The translations under genes were made by a program, and so were the position numbers. A stretch of 64,000 bases of DNA from Thermosporothrix hazakensis (GTDB lineage: Bacteria > Chloroflexota > Ktedonobacteria > Ktedonobacterales > Ktedonobacteraceae): assembly GCF_003253565.1 (NCBI RefSeq), contig NZ_QKUF01000001.1:1011867-1075866 (forward strand), written 5' to 3'. The notes beneath the pieces are model-generated. The model worked only from the letters and a program-made list of their open reading frames with translations. It was not told the origin of the DNA and ran no database searches. Positions 1 through 8,795 of this stretch are shown here, one piece after another; the first letter of the stretch is position 1, and every line of letters begins with the position of its first letter.

Positions 1-803
1 AACAGCCAGCGCACCAGAGGTACATGATAGAAGTTCGCTCCCAGACGCATCACCTCATAGGCGATCCCTGCCACAACAGGAACGAGTAGAATACGCGATA
101 GTATTTTAATCGGCCAGATCGGCGAACCAACCAGTGCGAAGACAAAAATGGAGATTACCGCGACTATCAGGATAAAGCCGGTGCCACAACGAGTATGCAA
201 GCGGGTCGCCTGCCGCACATGCGCAACGTCGAGCGGCTGCCCATGCTCCATTGCATTGATTGCCTTATGTTCGGCTCCATGATAGCCAAACACACGCTGA
301 ATATCGGGTATTCGTCCGATGAAATACAGATAGCCAAGCAACAACAACAGGCGAATGCCTCCCTCAACCAGCAAGTTGAGCCAGCCGCCACCAATCAATG
401 GCTGAAGGAGATTCGCTACCAGCATCGGTCCGACAAAGAAGACCGCAACAGCAATCGAGAGAGAGACCAGCAAGGAACCGACCATACCAGCACCGCCAAT
501 CATTTCCGGCTTCTCGCCTTTTTCGGTGGTCTCCTTCGGTGCATCAGGGTCCAGCGCGCCCGTCGCAACATTGGCGGAAAGGGTCAGGATCCGAGATCCC
601 AGGCCCAGAACCTCCCACATCAGGATCATGCCACGTAAAAAGGGCAGACGGAAGAGCTTATTCTGATAGATCTTTGGTGTCAGCTTCTCCTCGTAGACAT
701 AAATGTTCTGATCCGGTTTTCGAATAGCGACAGCGAGCGAGTTCTGCCCGCGCATCATGACACCTTCAATAACTGCCTGCCCACCATAATAGAATTTAGC
801 CAT
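1..803 (-). CDS. DUF1385 / YqhQ-like membrane protein, 3' end beyond the left edge
   Basis: The frame opens with ATG at 803 and stays open to base 1, so about 267 residues are visible and the C-terminus is missing. The N-terminus reads GGQAVIEGVMMRG, the signature of the DUF1385 (YqhQ) family. Hydrophobic segments follow, including a stretch rich in Leu, Val and Phe after residue 100, and a later YHGAEHKAI motif that is also typical of the family. A GAAGGAGC ribosome site lies just upstream (about 811-819). YqhQ proteins are polytopic membrane proteins of unsettled biochemical role. The family call is firm; the function is unknown. Confidence 0.85.
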   Translation of the reverse strand, partial: MAKFYYGGQAVIEGVMMRGQNSLAVAIRKPDQNIYVYEEKLTPKIYQNKLFRLPFLRGMILMWEVLGLGSRILTLSANVATGALDPDAPKETTEKGEKPEMIGGAGMVGSLLVSLSIAVAVFFVGPMLVANLLQPLIGGGWLNLLVEGGIRLLLLLGYLYFIGRIPDIQRVFGYHGAEHKAINAMEHGQPLDVAHVRQATRLHTRCGTGFILIVAVISIFVFALVGSPIWPIKILSRILLVPVVAGIAYEVMRLGANFYHVPLVRWL

Positions 804-895
804 GCGTTAAAAGCTCCTTCACCCGGCATTGCTCCCTTTTCAAATTGTATCAGGCGCGATGGAAAAGGATAGAGATGCTCTCTCAACAAGCGCCT

Positions 896-2311
896 TTACT
901 TGCGCTTATTTGTTTCCCAGACATCACTGATATCCGATAAATCATGTGTCTGTGTAGAACGGCGTGTCGCAGGGTTCTTTAGAAGAGTGTGAGGGAAACG
1001 CGCAGACAAAGGACGCAGGCGCACAGCCGAACGCAAGCGCTCCGTCAGATGCCGCTGCCGTCGTAACCACTGCGGGGACTCCCAGGGGTCCATCTCCTGA
1101 TTCGCAGGAATATAACTCAGGATGCACCGTGCAATATCAAATGACGCTTCTGGACGGCTCAGGGCCTTCGCGTTCTCCAGGCGCTGCTGTAGCACTTTTG
1201 AGCCGGGCTTAATCAACTTGCGCAGTTCATTCACCAGCGTGCGCGGATCAAGCGCCAGGACACCAACCCCATTCTGTACCACAAAATCAACATTCCCCTC
1301 TTCCTGCCCGGGCACATAGCCGCTGAGGATCAGGGGCAGATTACAGGCCAGCGCTTCACAGATCGTTCCCGGTCCAGCCTTCGTAATCAGGACATCGGCA
1401 GCGTGCATCAGCTCAGGCATATTATCAACAAAGCCAAAGATCTGCGCCGGAACGTGCAAACGCGTGCGCGTGCGCTGTAAATTGGCATACAGACGCTTAT
1501 TTCGTCCAGTCACGACCAGTAATTGCACGGGAAGACGAGCCTGAGAAATTGCCTTGACCGCAGTTTGCAGTCCTCCCGCACCATCACCACCACCAACAAG
1601 CAGAATCACAGGCAACCCCGGCGTCAGGCCAAACTTCTGACGCAGCTCTTCTTTACTTGCAATCGGGCGCGAAAATTTCGGGTCAATAGGCATGCCTAAC
1701 ACATGCATTCGCTTCGGATCAAGCCCACGTTCCAGATAGAGCTTTTTTGCCTCTTCCGTTGGCAGAATATAGCCGTCAGCGCCCTCAGCCAGCCAGAAAT
1801 GGTGTACAGAAACCAGATCCGTGACCACAGTTAAAAACGGGATCTTCAAGCCAAGCGAACGCAAGGCACGAATTGTCACATGATTAATCATCGGATGGAT
1901 AGAAACAATGATATCAGGCTGTACACTGATGATAAGCCGCTTCAAGCCGTTCAGCAGTAAGGGCGTCGTCATGGTATTGACTGCGGTTACCGTTCCAACG
2001 CGATTGCTTAAATGAAATACATCGCCGTACAGTTTGGGATTATAACGAATCGCAGGCCCATAGAGTTTGACAAACTCACGCAGCGGGAAACGGCTGTATT
2101 CCTCAAACACATCAACGATTTCGACGTTGTAATGTGGTGGTGGCGCCTGCTTCTCCTCACTCCCGGCCTCCGCATCAGAGCGTTGCAGCCACTCGTCCTG
2201 CTCTTGCTGAGAGATGAGGTGTAAGGCATTTCTGATCGCGTTCGCCGCGCTACGATGTCCCGCGCCCGTATCAGCAATCAGGAATAAGATAGTGCGCTGC
2301 TTTGCATTCAC
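896..2311 (-). CDS. MGDG-synthase / processive diacylglycerol glycosyltransferase family (GT28)
   Basis: About 471 residues. The N-terminus carries the glycine-rich LIADTGAGHRSAANAI motif of MGDG synthases and UgtP-type glucosyltransferases (an MGDG_synth N-domain followed by a GT28 C-domain). Further family marks are VSIHPMINH, GGGDGAGGL and, near residue 320, KAGPGTICEALACNLP, the nucleotide-sugar binding region. Such enzymes act at the inner face of the membrane and move sugar onto diacylglycerol to make glycolipids. Two GTG starts are possible: 2323 and 2311. The GGGGGTG ribosome site is better spaced for 2311, so that start is preferred. The tail of roughly 60 residues after the conserved domain is Arg-rich and not family-conserved. 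The acceptor and sugar cannot be told from sequence. Confidence 0.8.
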   Translation of the reverse strand: MNAKQRTILFLIADTGAGHRSAANAIRNALHLISQQEQDEWLQRSDAEAGSEEKQAPPPHYNVEIVDVFEEYSRFPLREFVKLYGPAIRYNPKLYGDVFHLSNRVGTVTAVNTMTTPLLLNGLKRLIISVQPDIIVSIHPMINHVTIRALRSLGLKIPFLTVVTDLVSVHHFWLAEGADGYILPTEEAKKLYLERGLDPKRMHVLGMPIDPKFSRPIASKEELRQKFGLTPGLPVILLVGGGDGAGGLQTAVKAISQARLPVQLLVVTGRNKRLYANLQRTRTRLHVPAQIFGFVDNMPELMHAADVLITKAGPGTICEALACNLPLILSGYVPGQEEGNVDFVVQNGVGVLALDPRTLVNELRKLIKPGSKVLQQRLENAKALSRPEASFDIARCILSYIPANQEMDPWESPQWLRRQRHLTERLRSAVRLRPLSARFPHTLLKNPATRRSTQTHDLSDISDVWETNKRK

Positions 2312-2382
2312 CAGAATATTCACCCCCTGTAGTCCCTTATGTATCTCATGGATCTCTCATATCTATCCATTGGGCTCAAACT

Positions 2383-2423
2383 GAAAAAAGGGATAAAGGA
2401 GTGCCTGAGCCATCCTTTATCCC
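2383..2423 (-). terminator. Rho-independent terminator of rpmE
   Basis: An 11-bp perfect inverted repeat (2390-2400 with 2413-2423, GGGATAAAGGA) is followed on the minus strand by six T (2389-2384). It starts 20 bases after the rpmE stop codon. Confidence 0.9.
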
Positions 2424-2442
2424 GTTGCATACGCTCAAAAGC

Positions 2443-2652
2443 CTATTTCTCGTCTTCAAGATTGAAGCGCTTGCGGAAACGCTCAACGCGCCCTGCCGAG
2501 TCAAGAATACGCTGCTGCCCGGTGAAGAACGGGTGACAAGCAGAGCAAACATCAACTTTCAGGACGGGCTTAATGCTCATCGTCTTAAAGCTATTTCCAC
2601 AGGCACAGCTCACTGTGGCTTCAACGTAGTTCGGATGAATTCCCTGTTTCAT
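2443..2652 (-). CDS. rpmE: 50S ribosomal protein L31 (bL31)
   Basis: The product is 69 residues and starts MKQGIHPNY, as bL31 normally does. It has a CAC pair near residue 16 and CSAC near residue 36, the four cysteines of the zinc-binding (C+) form, then the HPFFTGQQR block. The C-terminus is short and charged. An upstream in-frame ATG at 2682 would add ten residues not seen in the family; the GGGAGAG ribosome site fits 2652. The gene has its own promoter (2751-2779) and terminator (2383-2423), so it is a single-gene transcript. Zinc-dependent ribosome remodelling is known for this family; no zinc-free paralogue is present in the window. Confidence 0.95.
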   Translation of the reverse strand: MKQGIHPNYVEATVSCACGNSFKTMSIKPVLKVDVCSACHPFFTGQQRILDSAGRVERFRKRFNLEDEK

Positions 2653-2750
2653 AGTGATTGGTCTCTCCCAATTTCTAATCAATGATTACTAGGTGTCCGG
2701 GAAGGCTGTGCTTTCCGGCAGGTTCCCCCCACACACAACACAGTGACAAG

Positions 2751-2779
2751 ATTGTACATGCATGGTCTTGCTTCGTCAA
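2751..2779 (-). promoter_or_regulatory. Sigma-70-type promoter of rpmE
   Basis: On the minus strand TTGACG (2779-2774) and TACAAT (2756-2751) are separated by exactly 17 bases. Transcription would start near 2744 and give a leader of about 90 bases before the rpmE start at 2652. The leader holds a hairpin, CCGGAAAG with CTTCCCGG (one mismatch), which may be an L31-type autoregulatory element; that is only a suggestion. Confidence 0.85.
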
Positions 2780-2853
2780 GATGTGCTTGCGGTTTCCTTT
2801 AAGGGGGGGATTGCCCTGACCCGCCGCTCCGGCCTTCCATATCTACATACAGA

Positions 2854-2886
2854 GGGACCCGCAATTGACGGGTCCCATCCTTTTTT
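2854..2886. terminator. Hairpin terminator, probably for the kinase gene, possibly bidirectional
   Basis: A perfect 8-bp stem GGGACCCG (2854-2861) pairs with CGGGTCCC (2869-2876). A run of six T follows on the plus strand (2881-2886), where no gene is visible upstream. On the minus strand it lies 100 bases beyond the kinase stop and is followed by a weaker T-rich stretch. Confidence 0.7.
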
Positions 2887-2976
2887 CATTTCTTAGCAGC
2901 CCGTCATATTCTATCATAAATAACACGCGACGACACTGTTTTATGCCGACATTACTAACCCACCTGCCTCAGCGCA

Positions 2977-5226
2977 CTATTTCTCACTTCCTGCGGCATA
3001 CGAGAGCAGTGGTAAGGCAGCAAGGTCCTGCGTCTGTACATATATCTCTACGAAGCCGGGCTGCTTCTGGTTGTTTTTTTCCTCCACACAACCCGTATAG
3101 GCATACGAGCCATAGCGGGCAATATCCACAAAGACGCCGGTTGAAGTGAGCTGCTTATCACTCATCTTGACCGCCTGCTTGGCATCATTAAGTATCTGCA
3201 TCAGCCACTGACGCTGGACCTTCACCTCTTGCCTCAGCGTTGATAGCTTTTCCTGATGTTCCTGAAGCAGGTTAGGTGACTGCCTCATATTCTCAAGATG
3301 CTGCTCAAGCAGGCCCAGATAATTCTTTGAACCACTCACCAAACCCAGTTGTGTCGCCTGCTTTTCACTCTCCGAAAGCGTTACCGAGATGGGTGATGCA
3401 TCCTTTGTTCCCTGCTCATAGCCTTCCAGATAGATCAGCAGCTTTGCCAGTTCCTGGCGCAGAGACGTTGGATCCCAGGATGTTGCCTGAGTGCCATCAA
3501 GCTGTACACTATAGATGTGAGTCGAAAGGGCAAAGAGGTTCTGCATATTCTGAAGCATCTGGCCGCTCAGGCCTGCCTCAATGCCATATGTCTTCAATTC
3601 AGGTGATTGCACCAGCAGCGCCCGCATCTGTTGGAGCAGCGTTTTATCGTTGCCCACGCTCTGTGGCATCTCAGCATAATAACGCCACTTGCTGGTATCC
3701 GTTGTCAGCTTCTGTGGAGGGCTCGGATCCGGTTCCTCAGTCACAACCAGCCGACTCATGCGCAAGAACAGGTTCGTCTGCTGCTTATCCTGATAGAAGA
3801 GCGTCGCCTTGCCGTCATCTCCAAGCTGAAGTTTGCCCAGGAGCAGAGCAGATGCCAGGCTCATCCCTTTATCTGGAAGTAACCATGCATAGAAGCTAGA
3901 GCCAGCCGCGGGCTGCTTTTCCAGATTAGAGAGCGTGACTGTCATCTGATCATTATTGCCGCGCCCATCCTTTTTCACCTCAAACAGGTGGCTGCTACTA
4001 AAGGAAGCGTAGCCGAGCACCTTCGGCTCGGAGCGCATTGAGAGAGTCAGGGTCAGAGTCAACACAATGCCAAGCACCAGTGTCAAAGCCAGCAGAGCGC
4101 TCACGGTCACGATCAATTTTTGCTGCCGGCGCTGTCGTTCCTGCCGGGAGGCCAGCATCTCCGAAAGCGCTTGCACCTGATCGCTTTTCTGTGAAACATT
4201 CTCGTTACGCCTATGGTCTGCCGGTAGCCCTGATTGACTCCGCACGTCAGATGCTACTGTACGAGCAGGCTGCTGTTCCGGCCTTTTGGGAGCGGGAGTA
4301 GCATCGATCACCCGAGGAACGCTTTGAAGCCAACCAGATGTCTGCTTGCCACTCAGCGACGGCGTTGTGTTCTCTGGTAGCGGAACCTGTAGCGCATCTG
4401 CCAGCGCCGAGACCAGTTCTGGTGCACTCTGAAAGCGCCTGGAAGCATCTTTTTCCAGACAGTTCATAATCACTGCTTCCAGCCTCTCAGAGATATGCGG
4501 ATTGATCGCCCGAAGCGGAACCGGGGCTTTATTGGCATGCTGCATCAAGAGCGCGACCGGTCGATTGCCCTGAAATGGCACCGTTCCAGCACAAATCTCA
4601 TAGAGAATCACACCGAGCGCGTAAATATCACTGCTTGGTCGGCCCGGATTTCCCCATGCCTGCTCTGGCGAGATATACGTCATTGCGGTCAAAGAGAGGC
4701 GATGCTGCGCGTTTGCGGGATTGCCGAGTAGTTGCCATGCCCCGAAGTCGGTTACAACCACCTCACCCGAGTAACTTCCGCCGCGTCCGTCAGGCTGACG
4801 AAGAAAAATATTAGATGGCTTTAAACCTCCATGAATGATCCGGCTTCGATGTGCATACTCAACAGCCTGAGCGACAGGATAAAAAATCTCGACGATTTCC
4901 TGCGCCGAAAAGGTCTCTCTGGCTTGCCGTTTCTGCTGCAGGATGTGCGCCAACGTCTTTCCGGTCACAAACTCTCTGACCATATACGCCCCGGCGTTTT
5001 CAAGAATCCCCTCACGCAGCGGGATCACGTTCGGATGATATAAGGCCTTGAGTATGTCGGTTGTCTGCACAAAAGCAGTTGGATTATCAACCTCAGCCTG
5101 TAGCTGCTTGACAATGACATGCTGTCTTTTTTGCCCATCGAATGCCTTCCAGGTCTCGCTTGTCCCCCCTTTCCCCAGACTTTCCAATAGCCTGTATTTG
5201 CCAATTTGCTGCACATTTGAGCTCAC
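2977..5226 (-). CDS. Transmembrane Ser/Thr protein kinase-like protein, HRD motif altered to HGG
   Basis: 749 residues from a GTG start preceded by AAAGAGGTG. The kinase domain spans about 10-275: glycine loop GKGGTSETW, VIVK lysine, DFG, and SPE in the activation segment. The catalytic loop reads HGGLKPSN, so the Asp of HRD (or of the bacterial variant HGD) is Gly. One transmembrane helix lies near residues 360-388. The outer part begins with a region like the anti-sigma-K (RskA) C-terminal domain and ends in a helical, Gln-rich stretch. The layout resembles PknB-type receptor kinases. Loss of the general base suggests a pseudokinase or one with very low activity; that is inference. The nearest neighbours do not reveal its target. 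Confidence 0.85.
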   Translation of the reverse strand: MSSNVQQIGKYRLLESLGKGGTSETWKAFDGQKRQHVIVKQLQAEVDNPTAFVQTTDILKALYHPNVIPLREGILENAGAYMVREFVTGKTLAHILQQKRQARETFSAQEIVEIFYPVAQAVEYAHRSRIIHGGLKPSNIFLRQPDGRGGSYSGEVVVTDFGAWQLLGNPANAQHRLSLTAMTYISPEQAWGNPGRPSSDIYALGVILYEICAGTVPFQGNRPVALLMQHANKAPVPLRAINPHISERLEAVIMNCLEKDASRRFQSAPELVSALADALQVPLPENTTPSLSGKQTSGWLQSVPRVIDATPAPKRPEQQPARTVASDVRSQSGLPADHRRNENVSQKSDQVQALSEMLASRQERQRRQQKLIVTVSALLALTLVLGIVLTLTLTLSMRSEPKVLGYASFSSSHLFEVKKDGRGNNDQMTVTLSNLEKQPAAGSSFYAWLLPDKGMSLASALLLGKLQLGDDGKATLFYQDKQQTNLFLRMSRLVVTEEPDPSPPQKLTTDTSKWRYYAEMPQSVGNDKTLLQQMRALLVQSPELKTYGIEAGLSGQMLQNMQNLFALSTHIYSVQLDGTQATSWDPTSLRQELAKLLIYLEGYEQGTKDASPISVTLSESEKQATQLGLVSGSKNYLGLLEQHLENMRQSPNLLQEHQEKLSTLRQEVKVQRQWLMQILNDAKQAVKMSDKQLTSTGVFVDIARYGSYAYTGCVEEKNNQKQPGFVEIYVQTQDLAALPLLSYAAGSEK

Positions 5227-5552
5227 GCTTTACACCTCTTTCATGCTCCCTGAGGCGCTACTGAAACAATATTCAGGTCTCACTTCCCTGCACATCCCAT
5301 GAGCCATCGATAGAGAGACACGTATCTCTCTTTCACCCCGAAAGAAACACGATTTTTAGAGAAAAAGTGTAAGGATATCTGGCCTCATAGATAAAGCGAG
5401 AATATCACAAGGAAGTATGTAACACAAGAATTCTAGGAAGTAGAGGAACGAATAACCAGAGAAACAGGACAAATTGCCTATACCATCCCGGCCAGCGAGG
5501 CCCGACCCCCTCGCAGAATCGCGCCCCTCCACGATGGAACAACACGTTCCAG

Positions 5553-5582
5553 GTGACAATAGTACTAACAAGATGCTACAAT
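5553..5582 (+). promoter_or_regulatory. Probable purB promoter
   Basis: GTGACA (5553-5558) and TACAAT (5577-5582) are 18 bases apart, giving a start near 5589. The rest of the 5227-5552 gap shows one further element: an inverted repeat AGAGAGA/TCTCTCT at 5312-5331, upstream of the kinase gene and possibly a regulator site. No gene is seen in that gap. Confidence 0.6.
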
Positions 5583-5588
5583 CTTATC

Positions 5589-5716
5589 GGCACACCCTGA
5601 TTGTGTTGTGCGTTCTGCTGTGATGTGAGCACCCTGGTGTCGCCAGGCAGAACCACTCTCGCGGCTTTTCTCTTTATTGATCTCTACAACCATTGATTGA
5701 GGATACACAGAAAGCA
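5589..5716 (+). promoter_or_regulatory. Structured 5' leader of purB
   Basis: The leader of about 128 bases can fold into a 7-bp stem, GTTCTGC (5612-5618) with GCAGAAC (5647-5653), which encloses a second stem CTGG/CCAG (5634-5637 with 5643-5646). A smaller GCACA/TGTGC hairpin precedes it. It does not match the purine or PRPP riboswitch patterns I know. It could be a regulatory leader or ordinary secondary structure. Confidence 0.35.
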
Positions 5717-7030
5717 ATGATCGAGCGTTACTCACTGCCAGAAATGGCAAACCTCTGGACCAACAAACATAAAACCGATAAATGGCTTGAAGTCGAGCTC
5801 CTCGTCTGTGAGGGCTGGACCCGTGAAGGTGTCATTCCCCCCGAAGCAATGGAGAAGATCCGGCAAGCACGCTATAATGAAAAGCGCATGCAGGAGATCG
5901 AGAAGGAAACACACCACGATGTTATTTCGTTCCTTCGCTCCATTCAAGAGCAGCTCGGGCCCGAAGGTCGCTTTATCCACCTCGGCCTGACCTCTTCCGA
6001 TGTACTTGATACCGGGCTGGCCGTCCAGATCAAGGAGGCCGGACAGGTCTTGACCGCTGCACTCTCCAAACTGACCGCAGCCGTTGGTGAAGCAGCGAAG
6101 AAATATAAATACACCCTGATGGCAGGTCGCACACACGGCATTCACGCCGAGCCCATCACCTTTGGTCTGAAGCTTGCGCTCTGGATGGATGAGCTGCGAC
6201 GCCATCAAAAGCGTCTGGCCGCTGCTCTGGAACAGGTCAGTGTCGGCAAGATCTCCGGTGCGGTTGGCACACACGCCACGATCCCACCACAGATCGAGGA
6301 ATTTGTCTGCGAAAAGCTTGGTCTGGGTGTGGCTCCGATCTCCAATCAGGTTGTCCAGCGTGATCGTCACGCCCACTTCCTCACCACGCTAGCCCTGCTT
6401 GGCAGTTCGCTGGAAAAAATGGCACAGGAGATCCGACACCTTCAGCGAACCGAGCTCAGCGAAGCCTTCGAGCCCTTCGGCTCCGGTCAGCAGGGGTCCT
6501 CTGCAATGCCTCACAAGCGCAATCCTGAACTGTGTGAGCGTATTTGTGGTCTGGCACGTGTTCTGCGAGGCTACTCGGTCACAGCAATGGAAAATGTTGC
6601 CCTCTGGCACGAGCGGGATATCAGCCATTCGTCCGCCGAGCGCATTATCATTCCCGATGCCTGTATCCTCCTGCATTATTTGCTGTCCATCTTCACTAAC
6701 GTGATTGAAGGACTCCAGGTAGACGAAGAGCGCATGAAGGCCAATCTGAATATGACGGGCGGCCTGGTCTTCTCACAGCGCATTCTGCTGGCATTGATTG
6801 ACAAGGGTGTAGGCAGACAGGAAGCCTATAAAATGGTCCAGCGCAACGCCAAAAAGGTCTGGGCACAGGCAAGCCAGGGCCCGATTCAGGGTCCGGCATT
6901 GCTGAACGAGCTCAGCAACGACGCTGAAGTAACGCAGCACCTCAGCCGCGCTGAGCTTGAAGAGCTAACCAACACAGATTTCTATCTCAAATATATCGAT
7001 ACATCCTTCAAACGCGTTGGACTGGAATAG
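5717..7030 (+). CDS. purB: Adenylosuccinate lyase
   Basis: 437 residues. PurB acts twice in purine synthesis: it splits SAICAR to AICAR and adenylosuccinate to AMP, releasing fumarate. The start MIERYSLPEMANLW is the usual PurB N-terminus. Other marks are HDVISFLR, LTSSDVLDT, the AGRTHGIHAEPITFG block with its catalytic His, and GSSAMPHKRNP, the fumarase/aspartase signature with the mobile catalytic Ser loop. A TTG at 5693 in the same frame has no ribosome site, and conservation favours the ATG at 5717. The gene appears monocistronic, with its own promoter and a structured RNA ending in a T-run 11 bases past the stop. Confidence 0.95.
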   Translation: MIERYSLPEMANLWTNKHKTDKWLEVELLVCEGWTREGVIPPEAMEKIRQARYNEKRMQEIEKETHHDVISFLRSIQEQLGPEGRFIHLGLTSSDVLDTGLAVQIKEAGQVLTAALSKLTAAVGEAAKKYKYTLMAGRTHGIHAEPITFGLKLALWMDELRRHQKRLAAALEQVSVGKISGAVGTHATIPPQIEEFVCEKLGLGVAPISNQVVQRDRHAHFLTTLALLGSSLEKMAQEIRHLQRTELSEAFEPFGSGQQGSSAMPHKRNPELCERICGLARVLRGYSVTAMENVALWHERDISHSSAERIIIPDACILLHYLLSIFTNVIEGLQVDEERMKANLNMTGGLVFSQRILLALIDKGVGRQEAYKMVQRNAKKVWAQASQGPIQGPALLNELSNDAEVTQHLSRAELEELTNTDFYLKYIDTSFKRVGLE

Positions 7031-7040
7031 CTTTCTACAA

Positions 7041-7177
7041 CGGTAGCTTCCTGTTATAGAACCTTTCTGCTATTCGACATACTATATAGTGGTAGGATAG
7101 TAGGAGGAAGATGGTTCACTCTCGTGAAAGCATGCCCCCGGGTGATGCTTTCAGAGCAGGAAGTTACCGTCTTTTTT
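7041..7177 (+). ncRNA. Structured RNA downstream of purB (three-way junction ending in a U-run)
   Basis: Three nested pairings are visible. The outer stem joins 7041-7053 with 7157-7169 (13 pairs, one G-U). The second arm joins 7059-7062 with 7114-7117 and continues as 7063-7075 with 7095-7107 (13 consecutive pairs using several G-U). The third arm is a perfect 9-bp hairpin, 7125-7133 with 7145-7153, with a CCC/GGG inner stem. A run of six T (7172-7177) follows directly, as in an intrinsic terminator. It may be an elaborate purB terminator, a 3'-derived small RNA, or a regulatory leader for the gene at 7242. I do not recognise an Rfam family. Confidence 0.55.
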
Positions 7178-7241
7178 CCCCAGTTTTTGATGAAGGATTG
7201 CTTTCATTTTGGCTATTTCAGTACAAACTCAAGCAACATCA

Positions 7242-8795
7242 ATGCTTAAAAACAAAAAATCAGGACGTCAGCTCCTTTTCTTTTGCGTGCTGGCGCTTGG
7301 TATAGAACTTCTCTGGTTTTTGCTTCTTGCACTGGTTCCCTTCTCCGTGCTGCACCTTCGTGCAACTCCCCTGCTCGAACAGCTTTCCTGGCTTCTAGCT
7401 CCCTATCAACAACTCGCAGGACTGTTTCACACAAGCGCCTCATTCCTGCCTTCACTCCTGTTCGGCGGTACTCTTCTCGGGCTGATCTTCCTGTATCTGT
7501 TAGCCCTCTCGCTGAGTCGACACGCGGGGGAGATCCTGCGGCATCCGCTGCTCCTGCTATCAGGAAGCACAGCCCTTTTTGGTGTCACTCTGCTCTTTTT
7601 GCCGAAGCTGTTCTCGGATGATGTGTTTACATATATGATTGCCGGAAGAATTATCACGGTCTACGGGCTTGATCCCTATAACACGCTTCCGGCCCAATTG
7701 CCCTACGATCCCTATATCCATTGGGTGATTTCCGGACGGAATATCGCCAACATTTATGGTCCCCTCTGGTTCTGTATTTCGGCTCTGCTCTCTCTTCTCA
7801 GTGACAATCCGGCTGTCAGTCTTTTGCTCTTTAAAGGCTTTGCACTGCTCATGCACCTGCTGAACACACTGCTTGTCTGGACCATTCTTGGCAGGATCAT
7901 GCCCAGAAGGCAGTTCTCGGGCACGCTTCTCTATGCCTGGAATCCTCTGGTGCTGATCGAGCTAGCAGGGAACGGACATAGTGAGGGACTCCTTTTATTG
8001 CTTCTGCTCCTTTCCGTCTATTGCTACACCTATAAAGAGCGCATCGTTCCATGTATAGCGGCCTTTCTCATTTTTGGGCTGGCAATCAGCACGAACCTGA
8101 TTGCCCTGTTGCTGGCTCCCCTTTTTCTCTGGTTTGATGTCCGACACGAGCGTGTGCTACTACAGGCATTTCTGGCATTCTGCCGCCGCCTGGTGCTCGT
8201 TCTTCTTCCGGCATTCTGCCTCTTTCTCCCATTCTGGAAAGGGGCCGTCACCTTTTTTGCCATTACATCGGCGATCGACATGCAGCACTTTGTGCACTCA
8301 CCAATTGGTGTACTGGCAATCCCGTTGCGTGCGCTCTTCTCTTTTTTTGCTCAAGTGGCGCATATTCCTAAATATATCAACCCGGTCATTTCCGCAGATA
8401 TGACGCTCCGAGCTTCTGCAACCATTATCTTTGTCTTGATTTATGGCTCGTGCTTTGGGCAGGTACGAGCGGCATATCTCAACAAAGCAGGTATCTTTAC
8501 CCTGTTCAAGAGCTGGTATACCTCCGCTCTCTGGTATCTTGTACTCGTTTCCGGTTGGTTCTGGCCCTGGTACACCCTCTGGTTTTTCTGGATGCTCCCT
8601 TTTCAGAAGCTGGACACCTTTTCCAGTACAATACTGGGGTTGACCTTCACCTCGCTCTTTATTTACGCGTTTATCGGTTTTCAGAGTGATCCGATCGCCC
8701 CATATCAGACAGCGCTTATCTTTGGTATTCCGCTTGCCTATCTACTTATCTCGCTCCTCCGTCGCAAGCACAAAGAAAGGATTACACGCTCATGA
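7242..8795 (+). CDS. Multi-pass GT-C type glycosyltransferase (MptB / GT87-like)
   Basis: 517 residues with about a dozen hydrophobic helices. Between early helices lies FSDDVFTYMIAGRI, whose acidic pair matches the catalytic loop position of GT-C enzymes that use polyprenyl-phosphate sugars. It is followed by the GLDPYN and YGPLW blocks seen in mannosyltransferases of the MptB/GT87 type. It probably adds a sugar to a lipid or wall glycan outside the membrane. The ATG at 7242 has no clear ribosome site; a TTG at 7209 (GAAGGA upstream) is an alternative start adding 11 residues. The stop overlaps the fni start in an ATGA, so the two genes are translationally coupled and may share a link to isoprenoid carrier supply. 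Donor and acceptor are unknown. Confidence 0.7.
   Translation: MLKNKKSGRQLLFFCVLALGIELLWFLLLALVPFSVLHLRATPLLEQLSWLLAPYQQLAGLFHTSASFLPSLLFGGTLLGLIFLYLLALSLSRHAGEILRHPLLLLSGSTALFGVTLLFLPKLFSDDVFTYMIAGRIITVYGLDPYNTLPAQLPYDPYIHWVISGRNIANIYGPLWFCISALLSLLSDNPAVSLLLFKGFALLMHLLNTLLVWTILGRIMPRRQFSGTLLYAWNPLVLIELAGNGHSEGLLLLLLLLSVYCYTYKERIVPCIAAFLIFGLAISTNLIALLLAPLFLWFDVRHERVLLQAFLAFCRRLVLVLLPAFCLFLPFWKGAVTFFAITSAIDMQHFVHSPIGVLAIPLRALFSFFAQVAHIPKYINPVISADMTLRASATIIFVLIYGSCFGQVRAAYLNKAGIFTLFKSWYTSALWYLVLVSGWFWPWYTLWFFWMLPFQKLDTFSSTILGLTFTSLFIYAFIGFQSDPIAPYQTALIFGIPLAYLLISLLRRKHKERITRS

Noticed and set aside
5732..6376. Minus-strand open frame inside purB
   Set aside because: Antisense shadow of purB with no ribosome site.
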